A stretch of 38,829 nt of DNA from SAR86 cluster bacterium (GTDB lineage Bacteria; Pseudomonadota; Gammaproteobacteria; Pseudomonadales; Pseudohongiellaceae). Positions 26,672-36,211 of the stretch are shown here, one piece after another. The position numbers and the translations under genes were made by a program. The stretch is taken from contig NVUL01000013.1 in NCBI GenBank assembly GCA_002401885.1, positions 8,717 through 47,545 of the forward strand, written 5' to 3'. The notes under the pieces were generated by a model. It worked only from the letters and a program-made list of their open reading frames with translations, made no database searches and was not told the origin of the DNA. The first letter of the stretch is position 1. Every line of letters begins with the position of its first letter.

Positions 26672-27187
26672 CTAAATGGGATTGATGGCAGCTAATCGCC
26701 GCATCATCTGGTTGATCAGCTCTCGGCGCATCTCCGCGGAAATGATCTCTGCCTCTTCTTGATTGCCGCTGATGTTCTCGACATCTTGAAAGTAGGTTCT
26801 CTCTACAAATAGCGTTTCGGGTTCTAACAGGGTCTGCTCACCTAGCATTAGTGCCATGTCCACCGATAGGCGCAGCTCGATCTGCGCAGCTCGCGCACGG
26901 GGGTTTATAGTGACAGCTCGAGAGACAAGCTTTTCGTTCGCAATTCCTAGCAGAGCACTACTTGAATCTGCCTCATCTAGATTAACGAGAGTGACATTCA
27001 CCTCAGCGCCATCTAGGCTGCGACGCAGTAGCCGGGCTAGCTCGCTATTAGGTTGCTCGCTATAAAATTGCAGTTCACTAAAGTTGGCAGAAAGTACATC
27101 GCTTCCGCGCAGGCTAAATCCGCAGCCGCTGAGAACTAGCAAGAGCGCCGGTAAGACAAGTGTTCTGAGGGCAAAGCTTTGGATCAT
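26672..27187 (-). CDS. lptE: LPS-assembly lipoprotein LptE
   Basis: The outer-membrane lipoprotein that plugs the LptD barrel and helps insert lipopolysaccharide. A lipoprotein signal ends in the lipobox LSGC (Cys22). The mature protein starts GFSLRGSDVLSANFSELQFYS, the family's conserved opening strand. Length 171 is typical. It lies 14 bases downstream of leuS and 14 upstream of holA, one transcription unit. Confidence 0.94.
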   Translation of the reverse strand: MIQSFALRTLVLPALLLVLSGCGFSLRGSDVLSANFSELQFYSEQPNSELARLLRRSLDGAEVNVTLVNLDEADSSSALLGIANEKLVSRAVTINPRARAAQIELRLSVDMALMLGEQTLLEPETLFVERTYFQDVENISGNQEEAEIISAEMRRELINQMMRRLAAINPI

Positions 27188-27201
27188 GAGTTTTCCAGTA
27201 T

Positions 27202-29682
27202 TCAGTTAGCGACGATATTGACCAAGCGGCCGGGGACAACGATGACTTTCCTGATAGTGCCGCCCGCGATAAAACGATTGACAGCCTCATTGTCTAGTGC
27301 CAGTTTCTCCAGCTCATCTTTGCTAATATCTTTCGCTACTTCTACCTTGTCGCGCAATTTTCCATTTACCTGCAGCACAACAATGATCGAGCTCTCGATC
27401 AATGCCGATTCATCTACTTGAGGCCAGGAAGCATTCATTACCGTCCCTTCATGGCCGAGGTGTTGCCACAGGGCATGGCAGAAGTGCGGCACGATGGGCG
27501 CCAACATTAGGATCGCTGTTTCCAAAGATTCTTGTATGACCTTTTGATCGTTCTCGCCGTCGTGAGAATCAGTAAAACGGGTAACCGCGTTTAACAATTC
27601 CATAGTAGCGGCGATGGCAGTGTTAAACGTGTGTCGTCTGCCGTAGTCGTCTGTTACTTTCTGTAAGGTCTGATGGATTTTCCGACGAAGTTTGATCTGC
27701 TCCTCATTGAGCTTAAGACTGGAGAAATCTTCCAGAGGTATTGGCTGATGATTCGCAACGATCTTCCAAAGCCTCTTCAGGAAGCGAAAACTGCCCTCTA
27801 CGCCGCTATCTGACCATTCGAGTGACTGATCGGGAGGCGATGCAAACAGGGTAAACATGCGCACAGTGTCCGCTCCGTACCTTTCGATTAATGGCAGTGG
27901 GTCAACCGTGTTGCCCTTCGATTTCGACATCTTGCTGCCGTCTTTGAGCACCATGCCTTGCGTCAGTAGATGCGTAAATGGCTCATCTGAATTCACGAGT
28001 CCTTCGTTACGCATAAGTTTATGAAAGAAGCGCGCGTACAGCAGATGCAAAATGGCGTGCTCGATGCCGCCGATGTATTGATCTACCGGAAGCCAGTAGT
28101 CTGCGCGCTCATCTAACATGCTTTCCTCTTGATCGCGGCTGGCGTAGCGCGCGTAATACCAGGAGGACTCCATGAACGTATCGAAGGTGTCAGTCTCTCG
28201 CTTCGCCTTTGATTTGCACTGAGGACAATCCACATCTACGAAGTCTTTTAATTTGCCTAAAGGCGAGCCGCTCGCGTCTATAGCCACATCCACAGGTAGA
28301 ATGACCGGCAGGTCTTCATCGGGCACTGCCACAGAGCCGCAATTTTCACAGTTGATTATAGGAATAGGGGCGCCCCAATAGCGCTGGCGGGATACACCCC
28401 AGTCACGCAGGCGGAAGTTGATTTTTTTATGCCCTTGCTTACGTTCACTTAGGTGGCTCTCTATGGCCGCGAACGCCGCCTCGAAATCTAGGCCGTCAAA
28501 ATTCCCTGAATTTATAAGTTTTCCTTTCGCAGTGAAGGCTTCCCGCTCAATATCACAGCTCTCCTCGTCGCTGCTTGGCTGGATCACTTGTTGAATAGGA
28601 AGTTGATATTTCTTCGCAAATTCCCAATCGCGCTGATCGTGTGCGGGTACTGACATTACGGCACCAGATCCATAGCTCATGAGTACAAAGTTGGCTAGAA
28701 AGATCGGCAGTTCTTCGCCACTGATAGGATGAATAGCCTTTAGACCGGTATCTATTCCAGTCTTCTCCATGGTCGCCATCTCTGCTTCGGCGACTTTGGT
28801 ATTGCCCTGCTGTTCGATGTATTTCGCCACTTCAGAATTTGATTCAGCGGCTTTGCTAGCAAGCGGATGCTGTACCGCGAGCGCAACATAGGTAACACCC
28901 ATTAGGGTGTCTGGCCTTGTGGTGTAGACGCTTAGCTTCTTAAGCGATTCGTCGCTTTCGTTTGCAACCGTAAAATCCAGCTCGACGCCTTCTGAGCGGC
29001 CAATCCAATTCGCTTGCATGGTGCGGACTTTCTCTGGCCAGCCATCCATGTCGTCGAGACCATCTAAGAGCTCCTGAGCGAAGTCGGTGATCTTGATGAA
29101 CCATTGTGGGATATTGCGACGCTCCACGACTGCACCTGAGCGCCAGCCACGCCCGTCGATTACTTGCTCGTTAGCGAGCACGGTCTGATCCACGGGATCC
29201 CAATTTACTTCCGATGATTTTTTGTATACCAGTCCTTTCTTGAAGAGGCGGGTAAAGAACCATTGTTCCCAGCGGTAGTAGTCGGGGTGGCAGGTCGCAA
29301 TCTCTCGGCTCCAGTCGTAGGCATAACCAAGCCGCTGTAGCTGCTCACGCATGTAATCGATGTTGCCATAAGTCCACTGGGCGGGAGGCACTTCATTCGC
29401 GATGGCGGCGTTCTCGGCCGGGAGTCCGAAGGCATCCCATCCCATTGGCTGCAATACATTCTTGCCGAGCATCCGCTGGTAGCGTGAGATCGCATCACCG
29501 ATAGAGTAATTTCGCACATGCCCCATGTGCAGATGCCCACTTGGATAGGGAAACATAGATAGGCAATAATACTTTTCTAGGGACTTGTCTTCGCTGACTT
29601 TAAAGCTTTCGTGTTCTTGCCAATAGGACTGTGCCTCGGCTTCAACTTCCTGGGGAGGATACTGTGGGTTGATGCTGCTCAT
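27202..29682 (-). CDS. leuS: Leucyl-tRNA synthetase LeuS
   Basis: A class I synthetase charging tRNA-Leu. The HIGH motif is HLHMGH (50-55) inside [20 protein letters not shown], and the KMSKS motif lies at about residue 583 in [15 protein letters not shown]. The CP1 editing domain sits between them with the T-rich [14 protein letters not shown] segment. The 826-residue length is slightly shorter than in E. coli (860). It heads leuS-lptE-holA; 116 bases separate it from corC upstream, where in Pseudomonas I expect lnt. No lnt gene is present here. Confidence 0.98.
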   Translation of the reverse strand: MSSINPQYPPQEVEAEAQSYWQEHESFKVSEDKSLEKYYCLSMFPYPSGHLHMGHVRNYSIGDAISRYQRMLGKNVLQPMGWDAFGLPAENAAIANEVPPAQWTYGNIDYMREQLQRLGYAYDWSREIATCHPDYYRWEQWFFTRLFKKGLVYKKSSEVNWDPVDQTVLANEQVIDGRGWRSGAVVERRNIPQWFIKITDFAQELLDGLDDMDGWPEKVRTMQANWIGRSEGVELDFTVANESDESLKKLSVYTTRPDTLMGVTYVALAVQHPLASKAAESNSEVAKYIEQQGNTKVAEAEMATMEKTGIDTGLKAIHPISGEELPIFLANFVLMSYGSGAVMSVPAHDQRDWEFAKKYQLPIQQVIQPSSDEESCDIEREAFTAKGKLINSGNFDGLDFEAAFAAIESHLSERKQGHKKINFRLRDWGVSRQRYWGAPIPIINCENCGSVAVPDEDLPVILPVDVAIDASGSPLGKLKDFVDVDCPQCKSKAKRETDTFDTFMESSWYYARYASRDQEESMLDERADYWLPVDQYIGGIEHAILHLLYARFFHKLMRNEGLVNSDEPFTHLLTQGMVLKDGSKMSKSKGNTVDPLPLIERYGADTVRMFTLFASPPDQSLEWSDSGVEGSFRFLKRLWKIVANHQPIPLEDFSSLKLNEEQIKLRRKIHQTLQKVTDDYGRRHTFNTAIAATMELLNAVTRFTDSHDGENDQKVIQESLETAILMLAPIVPHFCHALWQHLGHEGTVMNASWPQVDESALIESSIIVVLQVNGKLRDKVEVAKDISKDELEKLALDNEAVNRFIAGGTIRKVIVVPGRLVNIVAN

Positions 29683-29798
29683 TTGATCTCTAACTATGTG
29701 AATTAACTGGATTTATTTAGGGCATTGCGAGGCCTGCAAGCATACCGCAGACCGCTCGTAACAGGTAGAGGCGGGAGTAAAAAACTTGTCAGAATTGC

Positions 29799-30656
29799 CT
29801 ACTCCTGATCAAGCGCTTTAGTAGCTTTGACCTTGATCAGTTTTATCTGTCGACTGTCGGCATTCAGGACGGTAATCAAGAATGTGCCGATTTTAATCGT
29901 TTCGCCACGCTCGGGAATATGCCCAAATTGTTGCAGTACGAGTCCGCCAACGGTGATGAATTCCTGGTCGCTGAATGCGGTGGCAAAGTAGTCATTGAAT
30001 TCATCGACTGGAGTTAATGCCTTCACGATGTAATTTTCTTCGTCGAATTTCTTAATATAGCTGTCATCGTCTACATCATATTCGTCTTCAATCTCACCTA
30101 CGATTTGCTCTAGCACGTCCTCGATGGTAACTGCGCCGCAGACACTGCCGTATTCATCGATGACAATTGCCATGTGCTGGCGCGTCTCGCGAAACTCCTT
30201 TAGCAGTACGTTTAGGCGTTTGCTTTCTGGGACGAAGGTGGCGGGTCGAATGACATCTTTGATTCGAAACTTCTGCGCAGCATTATTTAATGCGAGCGGC
30301 AACAGATCTTTGGCTAAAAGAATGCCTAAGACATTGTCTACATTGTCGCCTATAACCGGGAATCGGGAGTGGGAGGCCTTGGTGATGAGTTCGATTATCT
30401 CAACAGCGGCGAGGTCTGCGGGAACGGTAATCACCTGAGATCTGGGGATCATGATGTCACGCACCTGCATGCTGGAGACCTGCAGTGCGCCTTCGATGAT
30501 GCTGAGCGCGTCAGCATCGAGGACCTGATCCTGTTCTGCATTTCGAATGAGTTCGAGAAGGCTTTTGGTGTCAGTAGGCTCGTCGGAAAACACTTGCGCT
30601 ATTTTATCGATCCAGGACTTAGGTCTTGGATCGATGCTTGATTCGTCGTCAGTCAT
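29799..30656 (-). CDS. corC: CorC/HlyC-type CBS-domain protein
   Basis: About 285 residues. Two CBS domains (beginning near VRDIMIPRSQVITV and at IRPATFVPESKRLNVLLKEFRETRQHMAIVIDEYG) are followed by a C-terminal CorC_HlyC transporter-associated domain. CorC is linked to Mg2+/Co2+ efflux and membrane integrity. I use the ATG at 30656 because the protein then starts MTDDESS like known CorC proteins. A GTG at 30728 gives 24 more residues and a 4-base overlap with ybeY; that start is possible but the extra segment resembles no CorC N-terminus I know. Confidence 0.9.
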   Translation of the reverse strand: MTDDESSIDPRPKSWIDKIAQVFSDEPTDTKSLLELIRNAEQDQVLDADALSIIEGALQVSSMQVRDIMIPRSQVITVPADLAAVEIIELITKASHSRFPVIGDNVDNVLGILLAKDLLPLALNNAAQKFRIKDVIRPATFVPESKRLNVLLKEFRETRQHMAIVIDEYGSVCGAVTIEDVLEQIVGEIEDEYDVDDDSYIKKFDEENYIVKALTPVDEFNDYFATAFSDQEFITVGGLVLQQFGHIPERGETIKIGTFLITVLNADSRQIKLIKVKATKALDQE

Positions 30657-30724
30657 TCTCTGTGTTCTCTTTCTCTGTAGAGCGAGTCTTCGATATCCAA
30701 TGGGTTTTTCGAAGTCGCTTGTAA

Positions 30725-31198
30725 TCACACTAACAAATATGGGTTGGGGATTCCAAGTCTTTCCAGTGTATTAATTTCTAGCTTTTCCATCTCTTCAGCA
30801 TTGCTTTGTTGATCGTGTAGATACCCCAGGAGGTGAAAAAGGCCATGTATTGTGAGATGTGCCCAGTGTGCGGTCAGCTCCTTGCCTTGCTCGGCAGCTT
30901 CTACCTCAACTACGGCGGCACAGATCACGATATCCCCCAAGGGATAGGTATCTACTTGTTCTCGGAGTTCGCTTGGGAATTCGGCTGGGAAGGACAAGAC
31001 ATTGGTTGGCTTGTCCTTGCCTCGATAGTCGCTATTTAGAGATTGTGAGCTCGCCGCATCAACGAAACTCAGACTAATGCTGCAAGGCTTGCTCTGCTCT
31101 GCGACCTGTAAGCCGCAATTGAGCCAATTTTCACATTGCTCGATGGTGGGCACCCATTTATCCGCACAGCTATTACTAATATTAACTATCGCGTTCAT
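30725..31198 (-). CDS. ybeY: Endoribonuclease/rRNA maturation factor YbeY
   Basis: A metal-dependent protein for 16S rRNA 3'-end maturation and ribosome quality control. The zinc site reads HGLFHLLGYLH (118-128): the three histidines are in place, but the Asp usually found in GYDH is Leu127, with an Asp displaced to position 129. The NVLSFP motif lies at 66-71. Length 157 is normal. Its first 17 bases overlap the end of ybeZ. A compensating arrangement of the shifted Asp is possible. Confidence 0.94.
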   Translation of the reverse strand: MNAIVNISNSCADKWVPTIEQCENWLNCGLQVAEQSKPCSISLSFVDAASSQSLNSDYRGKDKPTNVLSFPAEFPSELREQVDTYPLGDIVICAAVVEVEAAEQGKELTAHWAHLTIHGLFHLLGYLHDQQSNAEEMEKLEINTLERLGIPNPYLLV

Positions 31199-32198
31199 TG
31201 GCCTGCTGAGAGTCTTTGCTGTTCAGTGTAGATACAGAACTTCGATCGAATTCATCGTAAGCTTCGACAATTTTTTGCACGAGGTGATGGCGCACCACAT
31301 CTTTTGCCTCGAAATAGGTGAAACCGATCTCGCTGATGCCTTCGAGCACTTTGCTCACGTGTATCAAGCCGGAACGCGTTCCCTTAGGTAGATCTATTTG
31401 AGTAACGTCGCCCGTTATTACAGCTGTGGAGCCAAACCCTATGCGGGTTAGAAACATCTTCATCTGCGAGCATGTTGTGTTTTGGCTCTCATCCAAAATG
31501 ATGAATGAATTGTTCAGGGTTCTACCGCGCATATAGGCCAGCGGAGCGACTTCAATTACATTTTTTTCGATGAGTCTCGAGACCTTTTCGAATCCAAGCA
31601 TCTCATAGAGCGCATCATAGAGAGGGCGCAGATAGGGATCGATCTTCTGTGCCAAGTCTCCGGGTAAGAAGCCTAATTTCTCTCCCGCTTCCACGGCAGG
31701 GCGAACGAGAAGCACGCGACTCACTTCTTCCTTGAGTAGCGATTCGACTGCGCAGGCGACGGCGAGGTAAGTTTTTCCAGTACCCGCAGGACCGATGCCA
31801 AAATTGATGTCGTGTTGATGGATGCTGCGCACGTAGTCGCACTGGTGCTTACCGCGTGGTTTTACTGAAGACTTTGGTGTCTTGATGAGCAATTGCTCGA
31901 ACTCGTTGCCGTTTTCGCTGGACTCTGAGGGCAGTGTTTCTCGGAGAGCTAGATGCACCAAATTTGGGCTCAGCAAATTGCCTTGCGACGTTGCCTGATA
32001 AAGAGCCTCAAGAATATATCCGCCGTCAGCGGTCGCCAATTCACTGCCCGACAATTGAAAAATATTGCCACGCTGTTGAATGCTAAGTGAAAGAAAGCTC
32101 TCTATCTGGTGTATGTGTTCATTCAGGCGCCCGCATAGGTTGGAGAGTCGCTGGACGTTGTCTGGCATCAGAGTCAAACTGAGGGTGTGAGTTGTCAT
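31182..32198 (-). CDS. ybeZ: PhoH-like ATPase YbeZ
   Basis: A cytoplasmic PhoH-family NTPase. The Walker A is GPAGTGKT (136-143) and Walker B is SFIILDESQN near residue 233. The N-terminal ~110 residues form the variable KH-like region of the family. Length 338 is typical. It acts with YbeY in RNA metabolism by gene-neighbourhood and interaction data on homologues. It is followed by ybeY with a 17-base overlap and preceded by miaB after 73 bases. Confidence 0.94.
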   Translation of the reverse strand: MTTHTLSLTLMPDNVQRLSNLCGRLNEHIHQIESFLSLSIQQRGNIFQLSGSELATADGGYILEALYQATSQGNLLSPNLVHLALRETLPSESSENGNEFEQLLIKTPKSSVKPRGKHQCDYVRSIHQHDINFGIGPAGTGKTYLAVACAVESLLKEEVSRVLLVRPAVEAGEKLGFLPGDLAQKIDPYLRPLYDALYEMLGFEKVSRLIEKNVIEVAPLAYMRGRTLNNSFIILDESQNTTCSQMKMFLTRIGFGSTAVITGDVTQIDLPKGTRSGLIHVSKVLEGISEIGFTYFEAKDVVRHHLVQKIVEAYDEFDRSSVSTLNSKDSQQANERDS

Positions 32199-32271
32199 GC
32201 AGTTGCAGCTTACCTCAAAGGAATAAGAGTGATGGATTCAGTATAGCAAGCAATTGATCTATCACAAGATG

Positions 32272-33594
32272 CTAAATGTTACCGAGCAGAGAGTTTGGCA
32301 GTGCATCGGTAATTTTGCAGTTGGTAAAGTTGCCAATGAGCGAGCGGTCATCACTCTTGAAGTTTACTACTCTGTTATTTTCGGTCCGTCCCTGTAAATC
32401 GCCAGCATGCTTTTTAGACTGGCCGGTAACCAAGATGCGTTGCTCGCTACCAACCATTGCGGCACTGATCGCAGTCGCCTGCTGAACGATCTGGGATTGC
32501 AGCGTTGCTAGTCGATGTTTCTTTTCCTGTGCAGGCACTAGATCGACTAGATCCGCTGCAGGTGTTCCCGGTCTGGCGCTATAGATAAAACTGAATGAAG
32601 TATCGAAGCCTATTTCGATTATTAGCTTCATCGTGTCCTCGAAATCGGCGTTAGTCTCGCCGGGAAACCCCACGATAAAATCGGACGAGAGACTGATGTT
32701 CGGCCGAATGGCACGAATCTTCCTGATGATCGACTTATATTCGAGCGCCGTGTGTCCTCTTTTCATGGCAGCTAGGATTCGATCCGAGCCGCTCTGCACG
32801 GGAAGATGTAGATGATCAACCAGTTCGGGGATCTGCCCGTAGACATCGATCAGGGGACTAGAGAATTCAATCGGGTGGGATGTGGTAAAGCGAATTCGGT
32901 CTATGCCTTCTATGCTGGAGATGTACTGAATTAACGTGGCCAAGTCCACTATGCTGCCCTCGTGACTCAGGCCGCGATAGGCATTTACATTCTGACCGAG
33001 AAGATTGATTTCCCGCACGCCTTGCTCTGCTAGATGGACCGCTTCCGCTAGCACATCATCTAGCGGTCGGCTGACTTCTTCTCCGCGTGTGTAGGGTACG
33101 ACGCAGAAGCTACAGTACTTACTGCAGCCCTCCATGATCGTTAGAAATGCCTGACAAGAGCTGGCATCGGGTTGCGGCAGGTGGTCGAATTTCTCGATCT
33201 CAGGAAAGCTTATATCGACTACGGGCTTGCCGTTACCGCTGGCATCCAGCATCGCGGGTAGCTTGTGAAGAGTCTGGGGACCGAAGACAACATCCACATA
33301 AGGTGCCCGTTTACCGATAGCGGCTCCTTCCTGACTCGCTACGCAGCCACCGACGGCAATTTTTAGATGAGGTTTCTCTTCCTTCAGGCGGCGCCATCGA
33401 CCCAGTTGATGAAAAACCTTCTCCTGTGCCTTTTCGCGAATGGAGCAGGTGTTAAGCAGCAGTAAATCGGCTTCTGCGGGATCATCAACTAACTCAGCGC
33501 CCTGTGTTTCCTTTAAGAGGTCCAGCATGCGATTCGAGTCATACTCGTTCATCTGGCAGCCGTGAGTCTTAATGAAGACTTTCTTTGTCGCCAT
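32272..33594 (-). CDS. miaB: tRNA-2-methylthio-N6-dimethylallyladenosine synthase MiaB
   Basis: A radical-SAM methylthiotransferase modifying A37 of tRNAs. The N-terminal cluster cysteines are Cys13, Cys50 and Cys84 ([30 protein letters not shown]); the radical-SAM cluster is Cys157, Cys161, Cys164 in [14 protein letters not shown] domain ends the protein. I start at the ATG at 33594 (440 residues), where the family N-terminus begins. The frame runs back to a TTG at 33684, but a perfect -10 box overlaps that position and no SD precedes it. The C-terminus is a little shorter than in E. coli. Confidence 0.95.
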   Translation of the reverse strand: MATKKVFIKTHGCQMNEYDSNRMLDLLKETQGAELVDDPAEADLLLLNTCSIREKAQEKVFHQLGRWRRLKEEKPHLKIAVGGCVASQEGAAIGKRAPYVDVVFGPQTLHKLPAMLDASGNGKPVVDISFPEIEKFDHLPQPDASSCQAFLTIMEGCSKYCSFCVVPYTRGEEVSRPLDDVLAEAVHLAEQGVREINLLGQNVNAYRGLSHEGSIVDLATLIQYISSIEGIDRIRFTTSHPIEFSSPLIDVYGQIPELVDHLHLPVQSGSDRILAAMKRGHTALEYKSIIRKIRAIRPNISLSSDFIVGFPGETNADFEDTMKLIIEIGFDTSFSFIYSARPGTPAADLVDLVPAQEKKHRLATLQSQIVQQATAISAAMVGSEQRILVTGQSKKHAGDLQGRTENNRVVNFKSDDRSLIGNFTNCKITDALPNSLLGNI

Positions 33595-33684
33595 TGTGGG
33601 GCTGTCCGTTATTTCCGGCTGGATTTCACTCTGTTCAGGTTTCACAGTATTTCCGTGCAGTGGGCTATTTTCAAAAGGGGGCAA

Positions 33685-33690
33685 ATTATA
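33685..33690 (-). promoter_or_regulatory. Candidate -10 element for miaB operon
   Basis: On the minus strand this reads TATAAT. Transcription would begin just downstream, about 85 bases before the miaB ATG, which argues against the TTG at 33684 as a start. The -35 region (TTAAGT at 18 bases) is weak. Confidence 0.35.
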
Positions 33691-33736
33691 ACAGTAAAAA
33701 TCAGCAGTACTTAACTACGAATTGACGCATAATGAC

Positions 33737-33766
33737 TTGAAATTCAGGCTTCTAGCCTGATATTAG
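33737..33766 (+). promoter_or_regulatory. Candidate promoter with operator-like repeat for DUF1820 gene
   Basis: TTGAAA (33737-33742) and TATTAG (33761-33766) are 18 bases apart. The spacer contains a perfect inverted repeat, TCAGGCT-TCT-AGCCTGA (33744-33760). A repeat in the spacer is a common place for a repressor or MerR-type activator. It is the most evident element in the 268-base miaB-DUF1820 spacer. Confidence 0.35.
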
Positions 33767-33862
33767 GTCTACTTGCTCAAACATGCCCCTGTGCAAACAC
33801 TGGGGGCACTTGAAGATGGTTTACCGGAGCGTCGCCGGCCAAAGTATAAGAGATTGATATAC

Positions 33863-34198
33863 ATGGGAAATTCCTCAGAAATTTACAAGATAACCTTCCT
33901 CAACAAGGGCAAGGTCTACGAAGTATTCGTAAAGCAGGTCTATCAGAGCGATTTGTATGGATTTGTCGAGATCGAAGACTATGTTTTCGATGAGCGTTCT
34001 CAGGTTGTAGTGGACCCCTCGGAAGAGAAGCTAAAGGCAGAGTTCAATGGAGTGAAGAGAAGCTTCATCCCCATTCAGGCAATCATTCGAATCGATGAGG
34101 TCGAGAAGAGTGGAGTTAGTAAGATTTCGAGCGGCGATAACGTGTCCCCATTCCCCGTGTCCATCGTGGGCAGTAAGGTAGATCGAAAAGATTCTTGA
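33863..34198 (+). CDS. DUF1820 family protein
   Basis: A cytoplasmic protein of about 111 residues, function unknown. It opens with SEIYKITFLNKGKVYEVFVKQVYQSDLYGFVEIEDYVF and continues with KLKAEFNGVKRSFIPIQAIIRIDEV, which matches DUF1820 as I know it. The ATG at 33863 is the family-like start; the frame extends to a TTG at 33773 whose product would carry 30 unrelated Arg/Pro-rich residues. Its place beside miaB is one I recall from Pseudomonas. The last ~25 residues are Ser-rich and variable. It is followed by srkA after 65 bases. Confidence 0.85.
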   Translation: MGNSSEIYKITFLNKGKVYEVFVKQVYQSDLYGFVEIEDYVFDERSQVVVDPSEEKLKAEFNGVKRSFIPIQAIIRIDEVEKSGVSKISSGDNVSPFPVSIVGSKVDRKDS

Positions 34199-34263
34199 AA
34201 TTAACTCGTCGACTTTATTGCACCGCTTCCCCATCGCACACTCTGACAGTATTCTCTGAGTAG

Positions 34264-35253
34264 ATGGAATCCTCTAGCCACCCCTATGCTGAGTTATCCC
34301 CAGTTACCGTTTTGGAAGCTGTAGAGAGTCTCGACTACGAGACTGATGCGCGCTTTTTCCCTCTCAACAGTTATGAGAATCGTGTCTATCAAGTCGGTCT
34401 CGTCGACAAGCCCTCGATAATCGTCAAGTTCTATCGTCCTGATCGCTGGACCACCGAGCAGATATTGGAAGAGCATAGCTATACTCAGGAGCTGGCCGAT
34501 CTAGAAATCCCAGTCGTGCCTCCGATCGCGTTCGCGGGCAGCGGAACCCTTCAACAGTTTAATAATTTCCGCTTCTCGGTATTCGAGCAATTCTTAGGTC
34601 GTCCACCCGAGTTAGATAATCTGGATAATCTGTTAGTCATGGGGCGCTTTGTCGGGCGTATCCATGCAGTTGGCGCGTTGGATGAATTTAACCATAGGAT
34701 TGAACTCACTGCTGAGCGCTTCGCAGTGCAAAGTAGACAGTTCCTTCTAGAGAATGATTTCCTTTCCCGCGATTTGCGTCCTGCCTACGAAACTCTCTCC
34801 CAAGATCTGGTCGATAAGATTCAGCAGCGCTTCGCGGATCACGGTGAAGTACAAAAATTACGAATCCATGGAGACTGTCATCCGGGAAATGTGTTGTGGA
34901 AAGATGAGACTCCCAATTTTGTCGATTTCGATGACACCATGACCGGGCCTGCAATCCAAGATCTATGGATGATGTTGTCCGGCGATCGCAATCAACGACA
35001 GGCGCAGTTGTTAGAACTGGCGGAAGGCTACAACGAGTTTCATGATTTCAGGTCGTCGGAATTGGAGTTAGTGGAATCCCTGCGCACGATGCGGTTGATG
35101 AACTACGCCGCCTGGTTGGCACGCCGTTGGGAGGACCCTGCATTTCCGATGAGTTTTCCCTGGTTCAATACCGAGCGCTATTGGGCGGAGCACATACTGG
35201 AGCTGCGTGAACAACTCTTTCTGCTCGATGAGCCAGCCTTGCGTCTCGTCTAA
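34264..35253 (+). CDS. srkA: Stress response kinase A (YihE-type Ser/Thr kinase)
   Basis: An APH-fold protein kinase, 329 residues (E. coli 328). The catalytic loop is HGDCHPGN (202-209, Asp204, Asn209) and the metal-binding motif is VDFDD (220-224). In E. coli this kinase counters stress-induced cell death mediated by MazF. There, the gene is followed by dsbA; here its 3' end overlaps the convergent apbE gene by four bases. The convergent partner belongs to a thioredoxin-containing operon, but the strands differ, so no joint regulation is implied. Confidence 0.93.
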   Translation: MESSSHPYAELSPVTVLEAVESLDYETDARFFPLNSYENRVYQVGLVDKPSIIVKFYRPDRWTTEQILEEHSYTQELADLEIPVVPPIAFAGSGTLQQFNNFRFSVFEQFLGRPPELDNLDNLLVMGRFVGRIHAVGALDEFNHRIELTAERFAVQSRQFLLENDFLSRDLRPAYETLSQDLVDKIQQRFADHGEVQKLRIHGDCHPGNVLWKDETPNFVDFDDTMTGPAIQDLWMMLSGDRNQRQAQLLELAEGYNEFHDFRSSELELVESLRTMRLMNYAAWLARRWEDPAFPMSFPWFNTERYWAEHILELREQLFLLDEPALRLV

Positions 35254-36161
35254 TTCCTGGAGTTTAGACCGGCGTTTCCAAGCGTTTCCTCACTGTCCAT
35301 GTAGACGTACGCAAGTCCCGAATCCTCCAGCCAAGCTTTTGCCTCAAGCTCGTCTTTTAGCATCGCTATCGTTGCTACCGATCCTGCGACGCTGCATAAA
35401 TTTGCCGCAATACTTACCGCGCGTAAGCCATTCGAAGGCCAGCCTGTTATTGGGTTTAGAATGTGACTATAACGTCTTCCTTCATGCATAAAAAAGCGCT
35501 CATAGTCTCCACTGCTGGCGAGCCCGCCATCTAAGAGGTCGATCTTGGCCATGACGCCACTTTTAGACTCAGGGCTAGAGATGCCTACAGCCCAGGGTTT
35601 ATTGCCGGGCTGCGATCCTATTACGCTGAAATCGCCGCCTAAATTCACCAGGCCATGTTCGACACCTAAGCGGCGCGCCATGCGAGCGACGGAATCGACG
35701 GCATACTCTTTCACGATGCCGCCGAAGTCTATCTGCATGCCTTGCGGCAGGTAAATGTGGGAATCTTTGCAGGATATCTTGTTAAGACCAACATGAGAAC
35801 GCGCTGTGTCTATCTGTGACTGGCTCGGAACGAGCGCCTTCTTGAAATTCCAGATTTTACTTAGCGCGCCAGTCGTAATATCAAACAAGCCATCGCTCTG
35901 TTCAAAGCAGTTCAGCGCATGATCGAACAGTGATTGAGTTTCGTTATCGATAGCTAAGCCAAGTTTATTTCCAGCCGAGGAATTTATCTCGGTCAGCAAG
36001 CTATCTTCTCGAAAGCGAGAGTATTTTTTTTCCAAGCGCGCAACTTCGTCGGCAAGTTGGTTGACTACATTCTTGGCGTGAATGCGTGATTCATCGAATA
36101 GTTGAATCTCGCAAAAACTTCCCATGGCCTTGAAAGAGAAGCGCTTTGGCGTCGGGTTCAT
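35250..36161 (-). CDS. apbE: ApbE-type FAD:protein FMN transferase
   Basis: Transfers FMN from FAD to a Ser/Thr of a target protein. Motifs: MGSFCEIQLF (13-22), IDFGGIVKEYAVD (144-156), LVNLGGDF (171-178), GLASSGDYERFF (213-224) and YSHILNPITGWP (231-242). The C-terminal metal motif, commonly AD(x)3T, here reads AGSVAT (259-264): the Asp is Gly260, Thr264 remains. Unlike most periplasmic ApbE proteins it shows no signal peptide or lipobox; no start codon upstream in frame would add one. It is the last gene of the TlpA-DUF4266-DUF3570-ApbE operon, 50 bases after DUF3570. Its likely target is in the same operon. Confidence 0.92.
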   Translation of the reverse strand: MNPTPKRFSFKAMGSFCEIQLFDESRIHAKNVVNQLADEVARLEKKYSRFREDSLLTEINSSAGNKLGLAIDNETQSLFDHALNCFEQSDGLFDITTGALSKIWNFKKALVPSQSQIDTARSHVGLNKISCKDSHIYLPQGMQIDFGGIVKEYAVDSVARMARRLGVEHGLVNLGGDFSVIGSQPGNKPWAVGISSPESKSGVMAKIDLLDGGLASSGDYERFFMHEGRRYSHILNPITGWPSNGLRAVSIAANLCSVAGSVATIAMLKDELEAKAWLEDSGLAYVYMDSEETLGNAGLNSRN

Positions 36162-36211
36162 AGTCGAGTTTGAGTTAGATAGAAATGCATGGCGGGTTAG
36201 GCAGGCATCGC

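Noticed and set aside
30657..30728. GTG start of corC overlapping ybeY by four bases
   Set aside because: The overlap is attractive, but the first 24 residues resemble no CorC N-terminus and an ATG giving a typical MTDDESS start follows.
2019..33594. Apparent inversion of the proA-lipA block relative to leuS-holA
   Set aside because: It looks inverted only against E. coli. The convergent layout is the one I recall in Pseudomonas, so it is probably ancestral for this lineage.
33595..33684. N-terminal extension of miaB to a TTG at 33684
   Set aside because: The 30 extra residues lie before the conserved family start, and a likely -10 box overlaps the TTG.
33773..33862. N-terminal extension of the DUF1820 gene to a TTG
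   Set aside because: The added Arg/Pro-rich residues are unlike the family, and the ATG at 33863 gives the expected N-terminus.
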